NCBI GenBank assembly: GCA_032209605.1
Contig: JASFXZ010000016.1
Span: 372,001-436,000, forward strand
DNA from: Mactromeris polynyma
Lineage: Eukaryota > Mollusca > Bivalvia > Venerida > Mactridae
Length of the DNA stretch: 64,000 nt
Reading direction: 5' to 3'
Part shown: one piece after another, positions 11,701 through 23,143 of the stretch
How positions within the stretch are numbered: the first letter of the stretch is position 1
Layout: each line of letters begins with the position of its first letter
Notes under the pieces: model-generated
The model's database searches: none
What the model saw: only the letters and a program-made list of their open reading frames with translations
Told to the model about the DNA's origin: nothing
Translations under genes and position numbers: made by a program

Positions 11701-14700
11701 TCAATCTGGCCCTCATAAATCTTCATCACACTCTTTGGGACGCTGATAATTACAGTAAAATCTAATGTAAACAGTCCACTTCAAAATTAAAACCACAATT
11801 CCATGGGCTCAATTGATTTTTTCTTTCATATTTTACAGTAACTTGATAACCTGACACTCTCACAATTAAGACCACCTTTCTCCCGAACTAATGATGGTCT
11901 TATTCATTGAGATTCAACTGTATACATTTGTACATATTTTGACACTAGAATTTTGTCCATATGACACAGATGTCCCCACTTTCTGCCTTTGTCACAAAAC
12001 AAGGGCCATTACTCTGATGTCACTGATTCAATATCAAAACTGAAACCCAGGAGCAAAATCTCACATCCCAATAAACATTTGTGTGAAGTTTTGTTACTCT
12101 AGACCAAGTAATAAAGGAGAAGTGCATGCCACAAAAGTTTGATTTTTGAGCGGAGACATAAAAAAGCTCATTTTATTTTTCTCATGAATTTCTCTGAATA
12201 TTCTTGAGTGCTGCCTAATGTTTTCTGGCTATAACAATAAATTGGTTACCATGTTTCTTTCCGTTCTTCCATTGTCCTTCATACGTGAAAAACTTGTTAT
12301 CATATGAGTAGCTTCCAGACCCTGAAATTAGGAAAAATAATGTTTTAATAGTTGCAGTAATATTCTTATACATGCTCTAGCAATCTTACCAAGTTCAAGA
12401 GAGATGCCCAGTATCTGTGCTTAAACCCATTACTAAGAACACATCAAGTCTAACTGGTTAGCTCAGTGATTAGAGTGCTAGGCTGTCACCCAGGATGTAT
12501 TGGTTCTGAAACAATGTTAAAAAACAGCTTTAAATCTGATGTAAACAAACAAAGCATAAAATTTATGAATCTGATAGTGGAAATTTGAGTGTGAAAAATG
12601 CACAAAAATGTCAAACGATATTAATATTCTTTTTTAGGTCCATTTACTTTGAGTGCCTGATTATGAATTATGGGGATAATTATTTGATTTAGTGCAACAC
12701 TCCACACAGAGAAGTAATAATTACTCAAAGATCTTAAACTCAAATATCTAGGACGATTGGCCACAAGGAATATTCAGCACTCAACATTATCATGCATTTT
12801 TCACATTCAGTATATTCAGCCACTATCATATACTTGTCTGACAGTCTCTGGAGTGTTCAGAGTGAGAGCCTACATATGGAAGCAATGCAAGGGGCAGGGG
12901 TTGTACTGCACATGTCTGACAGTCTCTGGAGTGTTCAAAGTGAGAGCCTACATATGGAAGCAATGCAAGGGGCAGGGGTTGTACTGCACATGTCTGACAG
13001 TCTCTGGAGTGTTGAGAGTGAGAGCCTACATATGGAAGCAATGCAAGGGGCAGGGGTTGTACTGCACATGTCTGACAGTCTCTGGAGTGTTCAAAGTGAG
13101 AGCCTACATATCGAAGCATGCAAGGGGCAGGGGTTGTACTGCACATGTCTGACAGTCTCTGGAGTGTTCAAAGTGAGAGCCTACATATCGAAGCATGCAA
13201 GGGGCAGGGGTTGTACTGCACATGTCTGACAGTCTCTGGAGTGTTGAGAGTGAGAGCCTACATATCGAAGCATGCAAGGGGCAGGGGTTGTACTGCACAT
13301 GTCCAAACAGTTACTCACCACTTTGCCTTTATTCACATCATATAATTTAACAGTAATAGGGTTCATTTTTGTCAAGTCAGGGTCATTGCTTCCATCGGTA
13401 GCCAAAGTAAATTGTAAGTTTTGCATTTGACATACAACTTAGTAATGAAAATTTAAGAGTTAGAGCTCCCCTTCAGACACAAAACATTTACATTCAAGCA
13501 CACGAATATTAAATTCTTCATAATTAAAAAGCAGTAAACATAATTTTAAAGGGCCACACTTGTCAGCAATTGCAATTGGTATATTATATTCAACTATAAA
13601 TTTCAATTTGTCATAAAAGATCAGTCCAAGATGTTTTAAACATTTCCTTTCATATATTGCAAATTGATGTAGGCTTTTGGGCTTAACCCAACACAACGGG
13701 TGTCTTTCGAAGAAAATGAAAGTTCTGCAACTGTTTAGAAGAGTTTCATTTCTGTACCCAAATGTGGATTCCCCTTTCCTGCTTTCCAATCAGGAAGTGT
13801 GTGACTATATTTAGATTCTTAGTTTCCATTTGGGAAGTTAGAAATTCCCCTGATTTGTCAAAATCGTTCATTTTGGTGAATTATACATTTTTTCGAATTA
13901 TACAAAATGTGTCAATAAATTTGAATATTTTTATCTTTTTAAATTCATGCTTAACCTAAATCATAAACTGAATTGTCTGTGTTCATCAGATATTTGGGAA
14001 TCATATGTTATATTAGTACTCCAGAGTGTACAGCATTCAATCCCAGACCATCTGTGTGAGCAATTGTTTTGTGGAGGATACTTTTAAATCGCTCACCATT
14101 TATGGAATGACACAAACCCTCTGATGTACTCCTTTTATTGCTGTTTCCTTGAATCAAAGGCATTTTTACCATTTCTGTATTACTTCTATCTTTGTTTGAC
14201 TCACTACGACTACTCGGCAAACTGGCTCTTTCATTTTTCTCTTCAATTATAGTATTATTCAAATTGTTTTCAATTTTTTCTGAAATCGCTCTTGTAAATT
14301 TCTGATATTTATTCTGACCAACTTTAGCCCGATTAGCTTCATTTTTTTCTTGACTATCAACTTCATATTTTCCAGGTGGATAATAATGGTTTTTAATAAT
14401 AGGTTTGTCAAGATTAATTAAAGGCAGAGTCTGTGATCTTTGAATCCTTTTTTTCTTCATTTTCACAAATTTTCCAAATTTCACAAACCACAATAACTTA
14501 TATTCCTTCAATTATCATCCAAATCAAAAATCACAGTTGATAGAGCTAATTATTATTTCTTTACAATTTCACATAAATTGAATGTACTACATGTACTTCT
14601 AAACGCGTGGACATATGTCCAAACAATAGCATGTATGACCGAAAAACCTTTGATAAACTGAAGTCATATAATTTAATAAGGTCAACCATCGGATAAATTA

Positions 14701-17266
14701 AATAAACCACTTAATTTTGTATTGATTATATTTAGAAGATAAATCCAACATATCTACCTATACAACCAGTCTATTGTGTGGTACACAATGTGTTAATATA
14801 CAGCAATAAATACATAATATATAACAGTTTATTGATATTTAATTTACTAACAGATTAACAGGAGGATTAGATTAGATAGCAATATTTGCAAATATAAACA
14901 TACCATTGTCTAAGTTCACAGGTTCTTAGTTTAAAATGGAGGTACAAAATGTTTGGGACTCATTCTTGCTGGAATAAATAAACAATGTTGTAATTTCTGG
15001 AGGTTCACGTTTTGGTGCTTGACGATATTTTGATAGAGGCATGTTCCAGCTTTTGCCTAAATGTAGCAATGGGCCTTGTTTATTCAATTTTGTATACAAT
15101 ATTTTAACACTGACATATTAGATGCAATGGCAGAAATACTTAATTAAGTCTGTCAATACACATTACATGCCACTAAGGTTAAATTTCAAATGGTAGGAGA
15201 TGTAATTTAAAGAATAGGATTTTTGTACTGTAAGTAATATCATAACAGATTTAAATATAGCAACCCCTCCAGAGCAACCTATGTCTCTAGAGCAAACACC
15301 TCACTTCAAAAACATTATCACTCTCCCCATATTAAATATTTACTAATGATATACCTGGCAAAGTCGCGAAGAAATACCCTTCCTTTCACAACAGTAACCA
15401 AACCAAATTTTGAGGGATTCAAGCAATCGCTGTGAACTGTGAGGTTGAAGTTGTGAATTGTTTTTATCAATTTTTGCTTTTATACTTCACCCTTGTTAAC
15501 ACTATCATATTTTTATCCTCTCTACTATCTCACTCTACAGTCTTCTATCACCTCTTTTATCTTTTTCTTTTGAACTGACGTGCACTGTCATTAATATACG
15601 GGATTCAGAATGATAAACCGATATTTTCTCTGAGATCCCAGAGAGCCTACCAATAAAATTTGGCAGAAATATTCTATTGCTTCAAACACAATTTTGATAA
15701 AAAAATCATCTGTTCACCCTTTTCTCCATTGTATCATAGTTAGACTTATAAAAAATCAATGATCAACATATTTTACAACCAAAAGGATATGCTTTAAATA
15801 GTTAATGGCACAATAATGCAGTTGTACGTCACATGACGTTCTTTGTCTGGCATTATCATGTCTCTTCTTTTTCAATTGAAAACCATCAAATTTGATGACA
15901 ATTGACATGGGAGGGTTAAAAAGGGTAATATAACGATTCACCACAATAACGATTCACCATAGTTCAATAACGATTCGCCTCAGTTGAATAACAATTCGCC
16001 ACAGTTGAATAATGATTCGCCGCAGGTGTGATCAATGAAATTTGGTTGATAAATGGTACAAATTGTATTTATCAAAGAAACTTCTAAAGGAAATGGATAA
16101 GGGAAATGATGTTGGTACTCAAGAAAATCGGAACCCGGTGTGATTTCAATGCCTGAGTTATTAACGAATATAATGGCATTATACATACATTTTTGTACTA
16201 TGATACAAACACCTGAAAACTTCTAAAATAAGATAGAACACGCAATATATTCATTTGTATGATCAATTATAATAGATTTTAGTAGTGGAAAGCAAAGCTG
16301 AAAAAGAGATGCTATCATAAAAAGACATAATATATGGACATCAACTTGTATATATATGAATCACAGCAGCATATTTCATAACCTATACCTATGGATACCT
16401 ATGGATCTTCAGAAAGCTGGCACTGTTGTACCAATATATTCTGCTCTACTTCAACAACAATCATTTTTTTCTTATTTAGAAAAGAATGTTACAAAAACAT
16501 GAACAAAAAAGCTAGCACATGACAAATACATTGGAGGGGTGATTGTACTGTGACTTTAACACAGGTACACATGGATTCACTGCACTGCAGGGTGCTCATA
16601 TCTCTTACAACAAACTTTTAAAGGTGATAACCAATGTCATTATTTAGACAAACTGCAAAGCTTCCTCTCTGATTAGCGGAATACTTCAGGCATAATTAAC
16701 AGGAATTACTTTGAGGCAATTAACTGAAATTTTCATTAATTGATCAAACACAAAAATTATTGCTGCAATACCTTTTTGTATGAGTAAACAGAAATCAGAG
16801 AAGAACAAAAAATGTCAGACTTGGAGGTGTCGACTAGATAAAAACACAAGCTCATATTCATTTAAGTCGTGCATGAAACTTTAAAACTGATCATTGATAT
16901 GGTAGATAAGAAAAACACATGCTCAATGAATTTTATGAATATTAGAATATAATCAGGCAGACAGATTAAGACTTAAAATTTATATTTTACCAAGGCATAT
17001 CCTACATTTAAACTTTGGGAAATGTGCCCGTAAATCCGACTCAATCACGGATTGCCCTAATTGGCTTTCTATAGACAGAAAAATATATTTAGATTAACAT
17101 AGAGATTAAATTTTAGTATGTTTCGGTATAGTTCTATTAACTCTGTGAGGAATGCTATAATATTTCAGATAAATAACATACCCTGACGCAATGATTTGTG
17201 TTTTTCTCCCGTGTATGCTTCCCTTGAACCTACTACGGAAGCCATGTTGTTTATACTGACAACCAT
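8768..17266 (-). CDS. MORN1: MORN1-like MORN-repeat protein, 5' part of gene
   Basis: Coding exons read on minus: 17182-17245 (start ATG at 17245; an in-frame ATG at 17266 adds seven residues, both in good Kozak context), 12250-12321, 9184-9393 and 8768-8861. Splice phases agree throughout (ends in phase 1, 1, 1, 2) and all introns are GT-AG. The 146 residues carry five MORN motifs starting near residues 35 (YEGQWKNGKKHG), 58 (YEGTFHNGE), 82 (YQGQFHKGELHG), 105 (YEGQWVHNRRQG) and 129 (YKGAYHDNKRQG), spaced 23-24 residues. Order and wording follow vertebrate MORN1, including the N-terminal block before the first MORN and the HDNKR motif of the fifth. MORN repeats form beta-hairpin scaffolds and may bind membranes or partners; the exact role of MORN1 is poorly known and is linked to cilia and sperm. 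The rest of the gene (further MORN units and the C-terminus) is not found and probably lies left of position 1. Confidence 0.9.
9725..9990 (+). mobile_element. tRNA-derived SINE in MORN1 intron 2
   Basis: The head has RNA polymerase III boxes: A-box-like 'agctcagtggttagagtg' and B-box-like 'gagttcaattccc', with tRNA-like spacing. The body continues with 'gtgacatcagcttcatgtgg' and ends near 'gttaaaaacagcatttaa', a tail seen again at 12520. It lies antisense to the host gene. The acceptor stem does not pair, so it is not a working tRNA. Confidence 0.75.
11935..12185. repeat. Probable dispersed bivalve repeat fragment
   Basis: The text 'aaacaagggccattactctg' followed by 'gtgtgaagttttgttactct' and 'aataaaggagaagtgcatgc' reads like a dispersed element often met in bivalve introns. 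I see no second full copy in this window, so the call rests on recognition only. Confidence 0.35.
12445..12550 (+). mobile_element. Truncated copy of the tRNA-derived SINE
   Basis: 'gttagctcagtgattagagtgctaggctgtcaccca' repeats the head of the SINE at 9725 with point changes; the middle is deleted, and the tail 'gttaaaaaacagctttaa' follows directly. It is an internally deleted relative of the same family in the adjacent MORN1 intron. Confidence 0.7.
12835..13299. repeat. Minisatellite, six units of 77-78 bp
   Basis: The unit begins 'tgtctgacagtctctggagt'. Starts fall at 12835, 12913, 12991, 13069, 13146 and 13223. The first three units are 78 bp (with 'atatggaagcaatgc') and the last three 77 bp (with 'atatcgaagcatgc'). 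Units also alternate between 'ttcaaag', 'ttcagag' and 'ttgagag'. A 78-bp unit keeps frame, which explains the open frames on both strands; they are not genes. Confidence 0.95.
14008..14460 (-). CDS. Hypothetical 150-residue protein inside MORN1 intron 1
   Basis: Single open frame from ATG at 14460 (context AAAATGA) to a stop at 14008, on the same strand as the surrounding MORN1-like gene. I do not recognise the family. The N-terminus is very basic (MKKKRIQRSQ) and is followed by TLPLINLDKP and HYYPPGKYEV, a Pro/Tyr-rich block that looks conserved rather than random. The middle (ISEKIENNLNN to about residue 80) is charged and probably helical, then Ser/Asn-rich, then LCHSINGERFKSILHKTIAH. The frame extends 17 codons upstream without ATG. 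It could be a small intronless nested gene, or an alternative exon of the host gene. AT-poor codon choice relative to the flanks supports coding; no homology was tested. Confidence 0.5.
   Translation of the reverse strand: MKKKRIQRSQTLPLINLDKPIIKNHYYPPGKYEVDSQEKNEANRAKVGQNKYQKFTRAISEKIENNLNNTIIEEKNERASLPSSRSESNKDRSNTEMVKMPLIQGNSNKRSTSEGLCHSINGERFKSILHKTIAHTDGLGLNAVHSGVLI
15925..16030. repeat. Short tandem repeat, about 21 bp, five copies
   Basis: 'aataacgattcgcc' recurs with the spacer 'cacagttg' or 'tagttc', in copies at about 15930, 15944, 15966, 15988 and 16008, diverged by point changes. Confidence 0.75.
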
Positions 17267-17339
17267 GTCGGTAATAGCTAAATTCCGGTGTCCGGATTTT
17301 TTTTTCAATCAACACCGGTTCTACTTCTTACAGTCACAA

Positions 17340-18255
17340 ACTTAAAATCATCAGCATAGTTCGGACAGTTTCACAGTATTGGTGAATACATTTTTAGCTG
17401 TATATATTGGTCCCAGGTGACTTTGACGAAAGTGTCATCTTTTCCATTGACGTTTGATTGAAAAACTCATGACTAGCTTGAGCTTCTTGTAAACAAGTAG
17501 GCCTATGACGTAGAAAACGGACACACTTTGACATAATACAGCATATGTCGTCACAGTGAGAGGCTTATGTTGTGAACAAAAACGTTACGGAATGGACAAA
17601 TATTTGAAGGACACCAAAACTGTGCGCTTTTTTAGTCTTGTCGACTTTTTAGCAAAATACAGTTCAAAATTTACATGTTAATATTCTAGTCGTTCTTAAT
17701 GAGGAAAACTCGTGTGTTTTTCTCATATACTTTACAACTGTAGATATTTTCATACTTTCATGTGACGATGGGGACACTGTGATTTTGGCATATGCCTGAC
17801 TCAAACAATGCAATATTGTACAAAATGCTCATACCCTAGTAAAAACTATCATATTTTCATATTTATAAGGTTCATATAAATCTACTGAATCATTGAACAA
17901 AAATCAAATTTACGTGCGAGTTGAAAAAGTTATTTATTCTGAAATCCAGAGGACATAAAATATATATGCTTATGGTAGAATTACCCGTGTGCCATTTAAT
18001 TAAACAATATGTCAGTACATGACAGTTACAGCCTGGACTGGACCACCTATACTCAATGTGCATATATGTCGCATGCAAGACCCACATCCCTACCTCCAAG
18101 GTCAAGCCACATTTAATCATTAGTTCCTTCACTTAATAAGTTAGTTATTGATCTTTCGTTTTTTTCATTAAAACATGAAAATCATATAAATGGCTGTGCA
18201 AAGCATTTATAATTTTCTACAAATATTATAAAGGTGTTCTTTATCAATATCCATA
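17340..18255. other. Non-coding stretch upstream of MORN1
   Basis: It lies 5' of the MORN1-like start and should hold its promoter, but I see no clear TATA box or first 5'-UTR donor. No gene on plus is recognised. Confidence 0.4.
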
Positions 18256-18382
18256 CAGGGCCGTAAATTACATGGAGGCATGTAGGCAGTTGCCTCCTAT
18301 TGCGGGCTGAAAAAAAAATCATTTTTTGTCTAAAAAGGGTCCAAAAATTTTTTTGCCACGCTCCGCTCAATTTACGGCCCTG
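18256..18382. mobile_element. 127-bp hAT-like MITE with 5-bp target duplication
   Basis: Perfect 14-bp terminal inverted repeats (CAGGGCCGTAAATT and its complement) are flanked on both sides by CCATA (18251-18255 and 18383-18387). CAGGG starts are typical of hAT ends; the usual hAT duplication is 8 bp, with 5-bp subgroups known. The interior has no coding capacity. Confidence 0.8.
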
Positions 18383-18435
18383 CCATACTTCTCAAACAGC
18401 TGGATTAAAATGTCCTGTATATCCTGAAGTTCCAA

Positions 18436-18532
18436 GTTCTGTCTGGAACACACTATACATGTATGACTATATACGGTCCCTGGTTCTGTCTGGAACACAC
18501 TATACATGTATGACTATATACGGTCCCTGATT
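18436..18532. repeat. Tandem duplication, about 47 bp, two copies
   Basis: 'ttctgtctggaacacactat' followed by 'acatgtatgactatatacgg' occurs twice in a row, almost identical, just downstream of the MITE. Confidence 0.9.
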
Positions 18533-18761
18533 CTGTGATGGGGTTTTGTAAGCTTTTCATGAGAGTGCAGTTTTCAAATACATCGAAAAAACATTGGTCC
18601 AAGCAGTCACTCACCGTAACATTTATAAATGTATAAATTACGGAGGTGACAATTTTATAAGTTGCGATGCTTTACGTGATTATGTGGTCAGTTTTATCGA
18701 TAAAAAACTACATGTATATTAAAAATACACTTAAAATTCTTCTATTTTACGTGTTCTTGAA

Positions 18762-19113
18762 GTCTCCCCCGTAACATCCCATGTCTCCCCCGTAACACCA
18801 CATGTCTCCCCTGTAACATCCCATGTCTCCCCCGTAACATCCCATGTCTCCCCCGTAACATCCCATGTCTCCCCCGTAACATCCCATGTCTCCACCGTAA
18901 CATCCCATGTCTCCCCCGTAACATCCCATGTCTCCCCCGTAACATCCCATGTCTCCCCCGTAACATCCCATGTCTCCCCCGTAACATCCCATGTCTCCCC
19001 CGTAACATCCCATGTCTCCCCTGTAACATCCCATGTCTTCCCTGTAACATCCCATGTCTCCCCCGTAACATCCCATGTCTCCCCCGTAACATCCCATGTC
19101 TCCCCCGTAACAA
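18762..19113. repeat. 21-bp minisatellite, about 17 copies
   Basis: Unit 'cccccgtaacatcccatgtc' plus t, with a few variants (ccctg, ccacc, cttcc). As 21 is a multiple of 3, each minus frame reads as an endless 7-residue repeat (for example TGETWDV); three such frames are open at once, which shows that openness comes from the unit and not from selection on a protein. Confidence 0.95.
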
Positions 19114-19139
19114 TCTGCACTGTAATGTTCATGTAATGT

Positions 19140-20388
19140 TCATGAATCTTTGTGCTGCATCTACTTTTCGTTTTATTATTATAAACTAGTTATATGTGAA
19201 ACTTAACAAAGACATAAAAATAAGTAGGTTAAATAGTACTTAAAATTCAAGGATGGTAGTGGTAAATAAACTTTTGAAAGTAAGGGACAAGTCTTAAGAT
19301 AAGCTTAAACATGGAATACAGACAATTAAAACGGTAACATTGTTTAATTGCTTGGAAATATACGTATGAAATGCTGATAATATCCTACTTGTTAGCATGT
19401 TTTCTCCGACACCTCAATTTAAAAAGCAGTTTGTTTTACTGTTACGGAGTGGAACTTTTATCTTGCCCTCACATGCAGTTACAAAATGATATTTATTTCG
19501 TTAAATACAGTCCTGTTCATGTTGCTTGCATAAAAACTAATTCATTACTTTGTTATAGAACACACTGCAAACGTGTTTATGTGCATTAAATATATCACAT
19601 AACAAGAGTACAGACATAGACAAAATATACGTTTATAATAGAATTACCCATATATGTTTGGCATATAAAGGCAACGTGTTGGGTGCAAGACCCGCGTCCC
19701 TACCTCAAAGGTCAAGGTCACACTTAGAGTTTGATCATTAAGTAGACCATGAAAATATAATGTGCCCACAAGGAGATGCACCCAGAAGAATGTATACACT
19801 ATATGTGCCATATTATGTCATGCTTGATCGGATCAGTATCAGTGGTTCGAGTTTATCACGGTTATGAGAAGTGATGGATAATCGGACAAATTTCATAATC
19901 GATTATTGGATTGGTTTCAAAGATCATAATCGATAATTGAATTTATATTTAGTTTTTTCTTAGTAAAAGTATAATGCTGAGTTAAGTTCATTCATACAAG
20001 TTTAGTTATCTCTTTGTAACTACATCTAACATATATGGAGTTTTACAATACTCTTTTATCATAAGAACATTTTATCATTCAAAAAATTAATTTTTGCATG
20101 TTTACTTTGTATAGTTGTATTTGACTGAATAAATTGAAAACAATTATATTCTATTTTCTATGTACAATTTAGTACTAGTATGGATGTTAAAAAATATTTG
20201 ATCTATAGCTTGAAGAAATATATAGACAAAATTTGCAAATGTCGAAAGTCAAAATTTCCGATTTTAATCGATTATTGTGGTTCATAATCTATTGTCCCTG
20301 AAGTCGGATATGTAACAACGATTTTTCAGTTATTTTCGTTATTACGTTCCATCAATTATATGGCACTGAATACAATTGAATCACCTTA
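19140..20388. other. Non-coding stretch, partly ATCGATTAT-rich
   Basis: No gene is seen. Between 19870 and 20290 the words 'ataatcgattatt', 'cataatcgataattg' and 'ttaatcgattattgtgg' recur in both orientations, which suggests the ends of an old inverted-repeat element, but I cannot set its limits. Confidence 0.35.
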
Positions 20389-20390
20389 AT

Positions 20391-20652
20391 TCAATACAAT
20401 ACTTCTTTTTTCATCGGGTTTTAGGCCATTTTTCATACATACGTCAACCAATTGACCTAACCAGTATCCTGGAATTTATTATCAACCAGTACTAACTTGC
20501 TTTTCGACAAGCAACTGACATCTTCTCCACATGTGGAGGACATGACCGTAGCCAATGTCATTTGAAGAATGTAACCTGTCCAACCTGGGAATCAAACTGT
20601 ATCTGCCGAGTGGCAGGCTAGCCCTCTACCAACTGAGCTAGCCGGGCTGGTT
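20391..20652 (-). mobile_element. tRNA-derived SINE, near full length, with target duplication
   Basis: Read on minus it starts with 'cggctagctcagttggtaga' (A box) and 'tttgattcccaggttgg' (B-box region), runs through a body containing 'ccacatgtggagaagatgtc', and ends with 'ggcctaaaacccgatgaaaa'. It is flanked on both sides by 'caatacaata' (about 20389 and 20655), a 10-bp target duplication, as expected from LINE-driven insertion. Confidence 0.8.
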
Positions 20653-20997
20653 GCAATACAATATTTATTTCATGTCAGATAGGTACAAAGTAACACAAGG
20701 TATGTATAGCTGTGTACCAAAATAAATCCATCATATAAATGTATACACAACACTCTAATCAGCTACATCAATTAAAGCATACTGTTTACCACAACTCTTC
20801 AGTCTTAGCCCCTCTAACATACATTTTTATTGCATGTTTCAACTTTTGCTTGGGTTATATACTACAGCCATATGCATACATGCTTGCGACTGGTCACTTC
20901 TCCATAATTTGAAATTGGAATTCCTAAGATGCTCAGGGGTAAATCTAGGGCAATGATGAGTATTTAATGTATGTAGATTTATCAAATCTCATTCTAA

Positions 20998-21282
20998 ACA
21001 AGAGGGTCATGATGGCCCTTATATCGCTCACCTGAATACACTGCCGTGTTTTTTTACCGAACTTAATAATTTATGCAATCTTTTAAGAGGACAACTAGAC
21101 AATGCTTAACACCAAGTATCAAAGCTCTAGACCTTATGGTGAAGTTTGGACAAAATCCATTCAGTAGTATAGGAGATGTTGTTTTAAAGAAAATGTTGAC
21201 GCACAACGCACGATTCAAGACGACGGACATTCATCGATCCTAAAAGATCACCATGAGCACTTCGGGCTCTGGTGAGCTAAAA
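20998..21282. mobile_element. Dispersed bivalve-type element, short copy
   Basis: It begins 'caagagggtcatgatggccc' and 'atatcgctcacctg', and ends 'gggctctggtgagctaaaa'. Blocks such as 'acaactagacaatgcttaac' and 'aaaatgttgacgcacaacgc' are shared, in the opposite orientation, with the copy at 36018-36682. Short inverted words (gctcacc / ggtgagc) lie at the ends. Confidence 0.75.
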
Positions 21283-23143
21283 ACTCACACACTTGTAATT
21301 CATCATTTAAGAGTGTAAGTTAGCTTCATCAGTTCCGTTATAGATCTAGATGATTTAATATGTGTTGAAGTACATTTGCATGAAGTTGGGTTTGTTTTGT
21401 AACATAAAATAAATAACAAAATGATATCCATATATTATTTAATGTATCGCAACAAATTCAAAAACCAGTTAACTTACAACAAACTAAACATCATTTTAAT
21501 TACTAATGGTTAACAAAAATATCATGTCTGGGAAATTAGTAGACAAGTTAATTCCAGGCTGAACTATGCCAAAAGGACACCATCACTACATGTAATCTAA
21601 AGTAGGGATGTCACTGATAGCCAAGTATGCACCAATATATTGAACCAAATATATCTGTCTTGTAATGATTTATCCGTACGTGCACATAGGAATAGAAAAA
21701 TATGATTTAAAGACTTTTAATAATCTGATCTTCTTTCTCCAGTGATGGTACACAAACACTGTTATAACACTCAAAATGCTACGAAATTTGGATCCTGTCA
21801 GATCAATGGGCTCAGCCATTTTGTTTATAGAAGAAACTGTTATGACTACAGTATGCACGGATGTTCACTGGATAGAGAATTGACAATGAATAAAGAATAT
21901 ATGCCTGGCATTACTGCTCAGTTAACAAACAAGATGTTTTAAATTGTATCGATATTTCAAAATCAATATCGGATTGACTTGTTTGTATTGAAATCATTTC
22001 TATTGATGAAACCCAAGGTAAAAAGACAACAGCACTGATTTGTCCAGGAGGCAACTTGATAATTATTCATTATGAATTAAAAGGTTTTTTTCTGTATCAT
22101 TCAATTTGAATCAAACTGGTACGTAATTAAACTAAATAAAAGGCATTTCACAAAAACAATACATTATAAGACTAGTGCTTGTTATAAACATTATCAACAA
22201 CGGAAGTGCTGACTGATTTATAGACAAAGTGGTTCAGACATCTGATGTCAACAATTTAAAACAACAATCTTCACTAAATACAAGTGTATGCTCTTTTCAA
22301 TAATCTACACATTCAAGCATATAAAATATTTAGAGGAAGAAAATATAAACATGGTACACAACAGAAATCATATATTGAAATGGTATTTCAAACTTAGAAA
22401 CTGGTTTTTACATTCTATAGTAAACATACTGGAGTAAACAAAAAACAAAGCATACATCTCACAGGGTCCAGAAACTAAATGTTTTATATGGAAACAAAAC
22501 AAACAGGATTAAACAACAGTTAACATCTCACAGGTGCCAGTAACAAGAAACTATAAAACAGTTCCTACCACCTGTGATACAGATAAATCAGCTGATGACT
22601 AACTCTACAGAACGATAAAACATTAGAGAAAGAATATCCATAAAATTGAATTCAATCGTCACATAAAATTATTTTACACATCATTCTATATATTTTTCCA
22701 TGAAGAATAACCCAATCAAAATCCAATTAAGACCTACAAACACTGACTTCTTTTTCCATACAATCACAACATGACATCAAATGTAGTTCTTGAAAGAGAT
22801 ATTCAACATATTATCTGTTCATAATAGTGTTGACTAAATTTTCCTCGATATCATCATTCCATAATCAAATTCTAAAACTTCACTTCAGACAACTTATACA
22901 ACAGCTGCCTAGCTCCAATCCTGATCTTAGTCACCACTGGCATGCCTCACATCACCCAGCTTGAGTAAGTCGTTCCGATAAACACCCAGAATGATCAGTG
23001 TTAATTCCCATTTTACCTATTTTATTTCACGAATAAAATATTTCCACTGATTCTGTCACATTTTCTCTCCTTCACATCTGAAAATGAACCAACTTTCTTC
23101 ACAGTATCAACTGACAAACAAGCTTCATTTGTATTTTGTTGAT
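21283..23143. other. Intergenic or 3' flank, AT-rich
   Basis: No recognisable exon on either strand. It lies downstream of the last exon of the Schlafen-like gene and probably includes its 3' UTR. Confidence 0.4.

Noticed and set aside
12757..13426. Overlapping frames on both strands in the 78-bp minisatellite
   Set aside because: They are translations of the repeat and end where the array ends.
13460..13789. Minus frame of 109 codons
   Set aside because: Begins with TTG, no splice context or recognisable motif; close to chance expectation in this composition.
18731..19132. Minus frame of 133 codons with 7-residue repeats
   Set aside because: All three minus frames are open because the unit is 21 bp without stop words; no signal or splice context supports a gene.
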